NCBI GenBank assembly: GCA_026913215.1
Contig: JAPTYK010000002.1
Span: 310,001-374,000 of the forward strand
Direction: 5' to 3'
Source: Streptomyces diastatochromogenes
GTDB taxonomy: Bacteria; Actinomycetota; Actinomycetes; Streptomycetales; Streptomycetaceae
DNA: 64,000 nt
In this document: positions 27,491 through 36,422 of the stretch, piece by piece
How the letters are laid out: each line of letters opens with the position of its first letter
How positions within the stretch are numbered: the stretch's first letter is position 1
Made by a program: the position numbers and the translations under genes
Notes under the pieces: generated by a model
Databases searched by the model: none
The model's input: the letters and a program-made list of their open reading frames with translations, nothing else
What the model was told of the DNA's origin: nothing

Positions 27491-28168
27491 CGACGAGATC
27501 GGCGAAATCTCCTCGGCCGTCGACCTCATGGCGGACGCGCTGCGGGAACGGCTGCGCGGCGAGCAGCGGTTCACCGCCGACGTGGCGCACGAGCTGCGCA
27601 CACCGCTCACCGGTCTCGTCACCTCCGCGTCCCTCCTCCCGGAGGGCGAGGCCACTGACCTGGTCCGCGACCGGGTGCGGGTGCTGCACGGTCTGGTGGA
27701 CGACCTGCTGGAGATCTCCCGCCTGGACGCGGGCACCGAGGAGGCCGACCTGCGACCGGTGCCGCTGGACGAGCTGGTGACGGAGTCGGTGCGGCGTACG
27801 GGGCTGGAGGCACGCATCTCGGTCGTCGGCCGTCCGGTCGCCGAGACCGACCCCCGGCGCCTGGACCGGGTCGTCACGAACCTGGTCGTCAACGCGCACC
27901 GCCACGGGGCGGCGCCGGTGGAGATCACGGTCGACGGGACGAGGATCGAAGTGCGCGCCCACGGGCCCGGCTTCCCGGCGGACCTGCTCGCCCACGGGCC
28001 GCAGCGCTTCCGCACGGGGCGGCGGAGCGCGGCCACGGTCACGGCCTCGGCCTCACCATCGCACTCGGCCAGGCCGGGGTCATCGGCGCCCGTCTCGACC
28101 TGACCAACACCGACGCGCCGCGCGGAGCCGTGGCCACCGTCGTACTCCCCGGCGCGGAGCACGCGTGA
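27490..28168 (+). pseudogene. Histidine-kinase C-terminal fragment
   Basis: The frame opens within a HAMP linker (DEIGEISSAVDLMADALRE) with no start. It continues through the H-box FTADVAHELRTPLTGLV, an N-box (NLVVNAHRHG) and a degenerate G1. The frame breaks near 28020 and resumes one frame back as HGLGLTIALGQAG to TGA at 28168. The sensor and membrane parts are gone. It abuts the CorA fragment at 27490, a rearrangement point. Confidence 0.75.
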
Positions 28169-28938
28169 CGGACTCGTGCGGCACATCCCGGCGCCGCGTG
28201 GGCGGTGATCGGTCCGCCCACGCGGCCCGGGGTGACCTCACAGCTGCGCGCGATCACCTCACGAGGGAGACACATGTCTCCCTCGTGAGGTGATTCCGAG
28301 CGCCGAGCGCCGAGCGCCGAGCGCCGAGCGCCGAGCGCCGAGCGCCGAGCGCCGGACGCCGAGCGCCGGACGCCGGACGTCGGCCACCGGCCCGGTGTGG
28401 GCGCCACACATGCCCGTGGTGGGCCGAGAAGCCCCGGAGCCTCCTGCGTGTCGTCGCCTTCGGCGGGTTCAGTCGGTTCGCGCTTCGGGGCACGGAGCAG
28501 CGCTGTGACGGCCGTGTTCCAGTCGACCTCGGCGAGTTCGGCGTCGGCGGGGACGAGCCGGTAGGTGCACTCCAGCCACTTGGCCAGGGGTGGCACGGGC
28601 AACTCGAAGAGAGCGGCCATGTCGCCGGAGGTCAGCCGGAGCCATGCGGTGGCCCGCTCCTCCACGCCGGACGGCCACATCCGGATGCTGCCGAGTCCGC
28701 TCATCGAGTGGAGCCCCTGCTGAAGGAGGTCGCGGCCGATGCGCCACTGGACGCTCGGGCCGCCTGAGACGGCGAACCGGACGGACACGGCCCAGGGAGC
28801 GTCCGGTGCGAACCGGAACTCCGCCCGGACGTCCTGCCGGGTCGTGAGGGTCAGCACGCGTTCGATGTTCAAGGTCAGGTGAAGGGGGCTGCCCGCCGTG
28901 CTCCGGCGGGCCTGCACTCCGGATCGTTCGCCGCTCAT
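28039..28938 (-). CDS. SsgA-like sporulation/cell-division protein with read-through tail
   Basis: Residues 1-160 match the SALP (SsgA/SsgB) family: VRAEFRFAPDAPWAVSVRF, WRIGRDLLQQGL, VRMWPS-like RMWPSGVEE, and PLAKWLECTYRLVPA. These proteins help place division septa in sporulating Streptomyces and are usually about 130-145 aa. Here no stop follows: the frame runs on through the heptanucleotide repeat (giving GARRSAL units), the palindrome at 28253-28294 and the antisense of the kinase fragment, for about 299 aa. A lost stop or a missing base is likelier than a functional tail. Start ATG 28938. Confidence 0.75.
   Translation of the reverse strand: MSGERSGVQARRSTAGSPLHLTLNIERVLTLTTRQDVRAEFRFAPDAPWAVSVRFAVSGGPSVQWRIGRDLLQQGLHSMSGLGSIRMWPSGVEERATAWLRLTSGDMAALFELPVPPLAKWLECTYRLVPADAELAEVDWNTAVTALLRAPKREPTEPAEGDDTQEAPGLLGPPRACVAPTPGRWPTSGVRRSASGARRSALGARRSALGARRSESPHEGDMCLPREVIARSCEVTPGRVGGPITAHAAPGCAARVRHACSAPGSTTVATAPRGASVLVRSRRAPMTPAWPSAMVRPRP
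28253..28294. terminator. Perfect 20-bp inverted repeat with 2-nt centre
   Basis: Arms 28253-28272 and 28275-28294 are exact complements (ATCACCTCACGAGGG...), separated by CA. Between two converging genes it would act as a bidirectional terminator. The centre ACATGT also makes it a possible cruciform. It lies inside the read-through tail of the SsgA-like ORF, which supports that ORF having ended before it. Confidence 0.7.
28296..28379. repeat. Twelve-copy 7-bp tandem repeat (CCGAGCG)
   Basis: Eight perfect CCGAGCG units (28296-28351) are followed by CCGGACG, CCGAGCG, CCGGACG, CCGGACG. It begins 2 bp after the palindrome. Copy number is likely to vary by slippage. Because 7 is not a multiple of 3, each unit gained or lost shifts the overlapping SsgA-like frame. 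Confidence 0.9.
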
Positions 28939-29328
28939 CTTGCGGATGGGTCCTTCTCTGTGATCTGGCGGAGCCTGCTCCGGGTCACTCTGTCCGGCGC
29001 GAGGGCGCCGTGCATAAGTAACTTGACCGTCAAACGTCCCGAGGGTGCTGCCGCTCGCTCGACACCGTCGGTCTCCCGGGTGTGCGGAGGCGGCGAATTC
29101 GGGTGTGGTTGTTTTTCGGCCAAAGCCGGGAACGCGATGAACCGGACGGTCGATCGCAACCGTTTCCCTGGTGTTCGCCCCGGACGCGGTGGGCGGGGAT
29201 ACGGCGCCCGCGCGGCGGTGCCGTCGACGACAGCCCGACGGGTTCGGGCGCCGCCGCACCCCGTACCGGAGCGGTATCTCAGATCCAACCGTCGTACATT
29301 CCGGAACCCCCGATGAAAGGGAATCATC
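28939..29328. promoter_or_regulatory. Divergent intergenic region between SsgA-like gene and secreted protein gene
   Basis: About 390 bp without a supported gene. It contains a T-rich block (GTGGTTGTTTTTCGGCC near 29104) and must hold promoters for both flanking genes. AAAGGGA before 29329 is the ribosome binding site of the secreted protein. Confidence 0.4.
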
Positions 29329-29691
29329 GTGAATCTGATGAAGAAGGTCATGACCGGCGCCGGTCTGGCGCTGGCGGCGGGCTCGCTCGTCGCCTCGTCC
29401 GGGGTGACCGCTTCCGCCGCGCCGGCGGGCGGCGCCATCCAGCTGTGCTTGCAGAGTTACCTCAGCGGGCCCTGCACGTACGAGAGTTATTCCGTCCCGA
29501 ACATGTCGTGGGCCAGCGAGGGGAACTTCCAGGACGACATCTCCTCCATCAGGAACTACTCGGGGAGCAAGTGGTGCTTCTGGACGGACAACGGCTACTC
29601 CGGAATCAAGGGGGAGTTCCAGAACAACTACACCTGGAACACCTTGAGCTATCCGTACGAGAACTCCATTTCTTCGGGTCGCCCCTGCTGA
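29329..29691 (+). CDS. Secreted peptidase-inhibitor I36-like protein
   Basis: A 120-aa precursor from GTG: KK, a hydrophobic core, and a signal peptidase site after ASA (about residue 30). The mature 90 residues have four Cys (two likely disulfides) and the gamma-crystallin-like pattern of family I36 (SMPI-type) proteins: DDISSIRN, WCFWTDNGYSG. SMPI inhibits metalloproteases, so this may guard against proteases, but many relatives have no known target. The stop is followed by four CTGAC repeats (29688-29707) and a terminator. Confidence 0.8.
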   Translation: MNLMKKVMTGAGLALAAGSLVASSGVTASAAPAGGAIQLCLQSYLSGPCTYESYSVPNMSWASEGNFQDDISSIRNYSGSKWCFWTDNGYSGIKGEFQNNYTWNTLSYPYENSISSGRPC

Positions 29692-29757
29692 CCTGACCTG
29701 ACCTGACCTGATCAGATCTGATCTGAACGGCGGACCTCCGCCGGTCGAGGTGGCGCG

Positions 29758-29797
29758 GTGCCGTGTGGCCTCCGCGGATCCGGAGGCCACACGGCAC
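29758..29797. terminator. Strong hairpin terminator downstream of the secreted protein gene
   Basis: Arms 29758-29774 and 29781-29797 pair perfectly over 17 bp (GTGCCGTGTGGCCTCCG) around a 6-nt loop CGGATC. It lies about 65 bp after the stop. No T-tract follows, as is usual in Streptomyces. Confidence 0.8.
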
Positions 29798-29928
29798 GCG
29801 CGACCTCGGCGGACCGACGTCACCCTGCCCTCTCCTCTCCCCTCTCCCCTCTCCCCTCGCCGAAGCCCGAACCCGAACCCCCGGAGAACCCGAATCCACA
29901 TGTGTGTCGTTCCTGAGGGCAAGCGCCC

Positions 29929-31035
29929 ATGAGATCGCCCCGCCGCTCCACGTCGGCAGGTGCCGTGCTGCTCACCCTCCTGCTGTCGGGAGCCGCCACA
30001 GCTTGCGGCGGCCCGGACCAGAAAGGCGCCACGGCCGCCACGGCTGCCACGACCGCCACGGCCGACCCCGGCCCCCGGCACGAGCTCGCGTACAACCTGG
30101 AGAAGCTGCTCGCGCGCGAGGGCGTGACGAGGGCGACGAAGACTCCGGTTTCCCAGGGGGCCTCGTCGGCCGTGGCCGCTCTGGAACTGAAGAGCGGTAC
30201 GGGAGACGTGCGCGTCCAGGTCGTCGTCAGCCGGCTTCCGGTCCCGGTCTCACCGCTGTATTCGGGCTGCCCCGACAGCGCGCTCCATCCGTACAGCACC
30301 TGCGCGGTCAGGAAACACCGAGGTGCCGATCTGGCGTTGGACAGGTCGCCGGTCGACGAGTCCGCACCCGGCGGCGCACAGCGCTGGACGGCCGCCCTCA
30401 CGTTCGCCGACGGCCGGCAGGTGGTGGTGACGGAGGCCCCCGCCGACCGTACGCGGGGCAGGGCGGTCACGGGCCGGGGGCTGCCGCTGACCTCGCGGGA
30501 GCTCACCGACATAGCCGGATCGCCCACCTGGGACCCGTTCCTGGCCGCCCTGTCCCGGCCGGACGGCCGGCCTGATCCGCGGGTGAACCAGACGGCACCG
30601 GCCCGGCGGATCACCGAGACCCTGACCGGGCTGCTTCCCGGAGCGCTGAAGGTCGCCGACCGGGGAGGTCAGCTCGGATACGGTCACGTCACCGTGGACG
30701 ACGGGCGCGGCAAGTGCCTGGTCGCGGTGACCGTGCAGAGGTGGAAACCCGGTGACTCCACCATCGAGGACCTGTTCTCGGCGGCGGCACGGCTCCCGGA
30801 CGGCACGCGCATCACGACCGGTCGCTCAGCGCCGAAGAACGGCGGCAAGGGCGTGGTCGAGTGGCGGGTCGACCTGCTGGGCCGGGACGGTCTGCGGGTG
30901 GTGGTCAGCGAACTCAACGCCAGCGCCTACCTGTTGCCGGCCACGCGCACCACCCCGGCGGTGAGCCTGGACCGACTGACCGACCTGGTGCGCGGCAGCG
31001 CGTGGCGCGAGGTGGCGGGCGCGGCCCCTTCCTGA
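29929..31035 (+). CDS. Putative secreted lipoprotein, unknown function
   Basis: A 368-aa protein with a type II signal (lipobox near Cys26, ATACGG), a Thr/Ala-rich linker to about residue 45 and a mature domain rich in beta-strand, with one likely disulfide (CPDSALHPYSTC). I do not recognise a named domain. A motif DxRG-K-LVAVTVQRW around residue 260 and paired VVVSEL/VVVTEA strands suggest two similar halves. It follows the terminator at 29797 and has its own start ATG. Confidence 0.65.
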   Translation: MRSPRRSTSAGAVLLTLLLSGAATACGGPDQKGATAATAATTATADPGPRHELAYNLEKLLAREGVTRATKTPVSQGASSAVAALELKSGTGDVRVQVVVSRLPVPVSPLYSGCPDSALHPYSTCAVRKHRGADLALDRSPVDESAPGGAQRWTAALTFADGRQVVVTEAPADRTRGRAVTGRGLPLTSRELTDIAGSPTWDPFLAALSRPDGRPDPRVNQTAPARRITETLTGLLPGALKVADRGGQLGYGHVTVDDGRGKCLVAVTVQRWKPGDSTIEDLFSAAARLPDGTRITTGRSAPKNGGKGVVEWRVDLLGRDGLRVVVSELNASAYLLPATRTTPAVSLDRLTDLVRGSAWREVAGAAPS

Positions 31036-31121
31036 CATCGCCAGGCTGGTGAAGGCCCGTCCCGCCGTCCCCCTCCTTGCTTTAATGAGCGTTCCAGAAC
31101 AGGGAGCGCCGGGGGACGGGT

Positions 31122-33385
31122 GTGAGCAGGACCGAGTTCGGGCGTCTGCTGCGGGAGGCACGGAGGCGCTCGCTGCTGACGTTGGAGAGCCTCGCGGAGG
31201 CGTCGGGGGTGAGTGTCCGGGCGATCGGCGACATGGAGCGCGGGCAGAGCCTGCCGCGGCAGGCCACGCTGAGCGAGCTGATGGACGCCCTGGAGCTCGA
31301 CGAGGAGGAGCGGCGACGGTTCCTCGAAGCGTCCGTGCTCCGCGCCGAAGGGCATGCCGGGCGGGTGCCGCGACAGCTCCCGCCCGATCTGGCGGTGTTC
31401 CGAGGCCGCACGCGGGCACTGGAGACCGTGCGGGAGTTCACCTCCCGGACCGCCGACCGGGGCGGACACGTGGTCGTCTCGGCGATCGGCGGGATGGCGG
31501 GGGTGGGCAAGACGGCCTTCGCCGTGCACTGGGCGCATCGCGTCGCGGACCGGTTCCCCGACGGACAGCTCTATGTGAACCTGCGCGGCTTCGAGGACGC
31601 CGCGCGTCCCCTGGACCCGGAAGAGGCCCTGGGCGGGTTCCTCCATGCCCTCGGGGTGCCCGACAAGGACATTCCTCGCGGCACCGAGAAGCGCGGCGCC
31701 CTCTTCCGGGAGCGGACCGCGTCCCGGAGGCTCATCGTCGTACTCGACAACGCACGCGACGAGGAGCAGGTCAGGCCGCTGCTCCCGGCCTCGGCCGGGT
31801 GCCTGACCATCATCACCTCGCGCAGCCGCCTGGCAGGCCTGGCCACGGGGAAGGCGCACAGCTGGTCGGCCTCGACGTGTGGACCCGTGAGGAGGCGCTG
31901 GCAGCGCTCTCGCGCGCATCGGCGAGGACCGCTGCCGGACGGACCCGAAGGCCGCCGCCCGGCTGGTGGAGCTGTGCGGGCACCTGCCGCTGGCGGTCGC
32001 GATCGTCGCGGCGCAGCTGAGCGCGATGCCGCAGCTCCCCTGCGCGTGGCGGTACGGGACCTGCGGGGACCGCACCGCTGCTGGACGCGCTGTCGGCCGG
32101 AGCCCGGCGCGGCGACGTCCGGACCGTGTTCTCCTGGTCGTACCGGGCGCTGCCGCCGGAGACGGCCGTGCTCTTCCGGCACCTGGCCCTGCACCCCGGC
32201 CCGTCGGTGTCGGCGGCGGCCGCGGCCTCCCTCGCGGGGATCGGCGTACCGGAAGCCCGGCGGCATCTGCGCCGGCTGGCCTCGGCGAACCTGCTGTCGC
32301 GGGACGCGGAGGGCGGGTACGTCCTGCACGACCTGCTGAGGGTCTACGGCGTCGAACTCGTCGAGGCGGAGCAGGACGACGGCCTGGGCGCCCGGACCCG
32401 GCTGCTGGACTATCTGCGGCACAACGCCCAGGCGGCCAACCGCTTCCTCGGGATCACCGTGGCGGAGGAGGACGTTCCGTTGGCCGACGGGGTGGTGAGC
32501 GTCCCGCTCGGCACCCGTGAGGAGGCGCTCGCCTGGTTCCGCCAGGAGGAGGCGACCGTCTCGTCGGCCCTGCGTTCCATGGACGATCCTCGGCTGCTGC
32601 GGTTCCGCATGACCCTCACGCGGGACTGGGTGAGCTACTACTCGCTCATGGGCCGCTGGAGCGAGGAGATCGCCGCCAAGCGGATCGGCCTGGACGCCGC
32701 GCTGCGGTTGGACGACCCGGCGGCCGTCCTCCAGAACGCCTCGCACCTCGCCCGTGCCCTGGCGGAGACCGGGCAGGCCGCCGACGCGGACCGGCACGTC
32801 GAGCTGATGCTCGGGCAGCTGCACCGGCTCGGCCCCGTGGAGCGGGCGGTCACCGAACGGACGGTGGGATGGGTCCGCGGCCGGCAGAAGCGCCATGACG
32901 AGGCCCTGCGCCACGCCCGCAACGCGCTGGAGATCTTCCGCGCGCTGGGGGACGACCGGGCCGCGGCCCGCGAGATGAACGCCGTGGGCTGGTACCTCGC
33001 CCTGCTCGGCCGGTACGAGGAGACGATCGCGCTGTGCGAGGAGGCCATCCCGCTGCTGCGGCGGGACGAGAACCTCCGTATCGAGGCGGCCGCCTGGGAC
33101 ACCATGGGCTACGCCCGGCACCGCCTCGGCGACCTCGGCGGCGCCGTCGCCGACTACCAGGAGTCCCTGCGGGTCTACGGAGAGGCCTTCGACGACTACA
33201 ACCGGGCCGAGGTGCTCGAACACCTCGCGTCGGCGCAGCAGGAGCAGGGCTCCCTCGCCGACGCACGGGCGAGCTGGCTGCGGGCGGCCGAGCTCCTGAG
33301 CGCGATCGGCAGCCCGCACGCGGCCCGGATGTGGGCCAACGCGGACGCGCTGGACGCTCCCGGAGCATCCTCGGAGCACCCCTGA
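31122..33385 (+). pseudogene. Xre-NB-ARC-TPR (STAND) regulator with four frame breaks
   Basis: The parts in order: Xre-type HTH (LTLESLAEASGVSVRAIGDMER), NB-ARC ATPase with P-loop GMAGVGKTAF and VVLDNA, a winged-helix region (VFSWSYRAL) and TPR helices to the stop at 33385. Frames shift near 31848, 31915, 32038 and 32075, every time by -1, and adding one C or G at each gives a continuous protein of about 755 aa. The close paralogue at 40596-42119 is in one frame and serves as a guide. STAND regulators of this type usually control neighbouring secondary-metabolite or stress genes. Missing bases in the assembly are the simplest cause. Confidence 0.75.
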
Positions 33386-33568
33386 CCTCGCCTTTCGCGG
33401 GCGCGGCAGGCCGTACTCGCCGCCGTCGGCCACCCGCAGCCCCTCCCCGCGGAAGGCAAGCTGCATGCGAACTGCCTGGCCCCGCGGACCCCGCTCCGGT
33501 GGGATGGGGTGACAGGTGAGCGCCGGCCCCGGCCCGGCGGGAACGCTCGCCCGGGAACAGGGGCAGTG

Positions 33569-36422
33569 ATGAACGACACGCGGACCAGGCTCTCCCGCCG
33601 CACCGGAGGTGAGGCGGGGACCTCTTCGTCGCCGCTGGTGGCTCCGCTCCCCCGGCCGGCGGCGGACCCCGGGATCATCGGCCGCGAGGCCGAACTGCGG
33701 GTGCTGCGGGACCTTCTGCGCGCGGCCGCGGCGCACGGGCGACCCGGGTGGTGCGCGGTCACGCCGGCTCGGGCAAGTCGGCGCTGCTCGGGGCGGCGGT
33801 CCGGGCCGCGACCACCGCCGGCCTGCGGGTGCTGCGCGGCGCGGGCGTCCGGGGCGGGGAGCCGTCCGCCCTCTCCGGGCTGCGGCAGATCCTCCGGCCG
33901 GTGCTGGGCCCGACGGGCAGGTCCCTGAGCGGCGGGCGGTCCGGCGCGCTGGAGACGCTGCTCGCCGACGGCGCCCCGTCCCCGGCGGACCGCTCACGGC
34001 TGGCGTTCTCCGTCCTGGAGACGCTGGAGGCGGTCGGTACGGAGCGGCCCCTGCTCGTCGCGGTGGACGACTGGGACGCGCTGGACGAGCCCAGCCGCGA
34101 GGTGCTGTCCTTCGTGGCCCGCCGGACCAGCGGCTCCCGGATGGCCCTGCTGCTGACCGCGCGACCGCACCGCACCCGCCTGGCGCCCCTGGACGGCCTC
34201 CCGGAACTGCGGCTCGGGCCGCTCACGCCCGACGAGTCCGCCCGCCTGCTGGCGGCCCGCCGTCCGGGCCTGGACGTCCGGCCGTGCGCGAACTGCTGGG
34301 GACCGCCGCCGGCAACCCCTGGCCCTGCTCGAACTCCCGGCCCGCTCCGAGGACCCCTCGCCCCACGTCCCCGTCTCCTCCGACCGGCTGGCCGCCGCCA
34401 TGGCACCGGGCGCCGCACACCTGCCGGCGGGAACCCGGGACCTGCTGCTCGTGGCCGCCCTGCACCCGGCGGGCGACCTGCCCCTGCTGCTGTCGGCCGC
34501 GTCACGGATCGACGGCACCGAACTGGGTTTCACGACGCTGGAACCCGCCGAGCGCGAGGGCCTGGTGGAGTGCGACGGAACGCGGCTGCTCTTCGGCCAC
34601 CCCGCGACAGCGGGCGCGATCGTGCACGGCACCGACCCGCGCCGCGTCCGCACCGCGCACGCCGCCCTGGCGGACGTGTCGGCGGAGGGTTCGACGCGCA
34701 TGCTGTGGCACCTCTCCCAGAGCGTCGAGGGACACGACCCTGACCTGGCCGGCCGTCTCGAATCCGCGCACCGGCACGCGCTGGAGCAGGGTGAGCCGCT
34801 CATGGCCGTACGGCTCCTGCGGCGAGCGGCCGAACTGCACCCGACGCCCGGGGAGCAGGGCCGCTGCGCCCTGCGGACCGCCCAGCTCGCCCACTCCCTC
34901 GGCCTGGAGGGCATGACCCGCACCATGGCGCACCGCGCGCTGAGCAGGCCGCTGGGCCCCTGGGCGTGCTGTGCGCCGAGGCGCTGGCACGGACCGGCGG
35001 CACGCCGCTTCCGGCCGACCCCGCCGCATGGCCCGAACCCGACGGCCCGGCCGAACAGGTCGACGGGCTGGAGCTGGCCCGGATCACCGCGCCCGCCCTC
35101 GTGGGCGACCATCCACGGGCCGGGGCGCTGCTCGCCTTCCTGGACGGGATGCCGGACCGCGCGGACGACCCGCGGCTGTTGCTGGCCATGGCCACCGCCG
35201 GCCCGGTCCGCCGGGCCGCGACGGTCCTCGCGGGCGTCCACGCGGTCCGGAACCTGGCGGATCTGCCCGTACGGGACCTCCAGTACCTGGGCGAGGCGGC
35301 ACTGGCGGCCGGGGACCCCGTGCGCGCCGTGGACCTGTACCGACAGGCCGAGCGCCGCCACCGCTTCCACGACGCGCTCGACCAGCTGCCCCCGTCCTGC
35401 TGAGGCAGGGCCTGGCGCACCTGGCCACGGGCGACTGGGGACAGGGCGGCCACGCGCTGCGGCGGTGCGTGGAGCTGGCCGAAGCCCACGGCCAGGACCA
35501 CCACGCGGCGGCGGCCCGCCTGCTGGAGAACCTGCTCCGGGCGCTGCGTACCGGTGGCGCGGTCCCGCCCGGCACCGTACGGGAACGGGCGGCCGCACGG
35601 CGCTCGGTCCGCACGATCGACGCGGTGCTGGCCGTCGGCGCGGCCCGCGCACAGGTGGAGAGCGGGGACCTGGAGGCCGCCCATCCCACGCTGTCGGCCC
35701 TCTTGGACCGCCCTGAGGTCAGCGCGGCGGCCATGTTCGCGCTGGTGGCGTTCGCGGAGGCCGCCGAGGCCGCGAACGCCGCCGCGGAGGCGAGGGCCGT
35801 GCTCGACCGGCTCGAAAGCGCCTGGGCGCGGAGTGCGCCCCGACGCGGCCGCCCGCTTCACGGTCGCGCGCGCCGTCCTCGCGGACGACCACGACGAAGA
35901 GGAACTGTTCGAGCGGGCGTTCGCCCAGGACCTGACCGGACGGCCCTTCCTGGAAGCACCGCTGCGGCTGGCCCACGGACGGCGCCTGCGCCGCCGACGG
36001 CAGTTCGCCGACTCCCGGACGGCCCTGCGGCAGGCGGCGGCCACCTTCACGATGATGGGCGCCGAGGCACGGGTCGCGCGGATCGCCGCGGAACTGCGCG
36101 CCTCCGGCGAACGGCCGGAGACCGGCGGCGCGGGCGGGCCGACCCCACCGCACCGCGCGAGCTGCTGACCCCGCAGGAACTGCGCGTCGCCGAACTGGCC
36201 GCCCGTGGTCTGTCCAACCGGGAGATCGGCGACCTCCTCGGTCTTTCGCCGAGGACCATCGGGGCGTACCTCTACCGCATCTTCCCCCGCCTCGGCGTGA
36301 CGGCGCGGGCGCAGCTCACCGAGGTCCTGCGGGAGCACCGGCGGCCTGAGGCGGCCGGCGCTCACTCCGTCCCGGCGGCGAACCGCGCCGCGAGCTCCGC
36401 GCGGGACGCGACGCCCAGCTAG
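33569..36422 (+). pseudogene. Large LuxR-family ATPase regulator (LAL type) with about seven frame breaks
   Basis: Pieces in successive frames give an AAA/P-loop module (IIGREAELRVLRDLL; RGHAGSGKSALLG; LLVAVDDWDALD), helical TPR-like repeats and a C-terminal LuxR HTH (LTPQELRVAELAARGLSNREIGDLLGLS). Breaks lie near 33740, 34283, 34315, 34957, 35390, 35825 and 36150. Six are repaired by one added C/G, while the one near 35825 needs either two missing or one extra base. Repaired length about 950 aa. LAL regulators often activate antibiotic or sugar genes. It converges with a paralogue and their 3' ends overlap. Confidence 0.7.

Noticed and set aside
28296..28379. CRISPR-like array
   Set aside because: The units are 7 bp with no spacers; it is a simple tandem repeat.
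31571..33997. Minus-strand 808-codon frame opposite the NB-ARC and LAL genes
   Set aside because: Its uninterrupted length is an effect of GC bias. The opposite strand has P-loop, HTH and TPR motifs once indels are allowed for.
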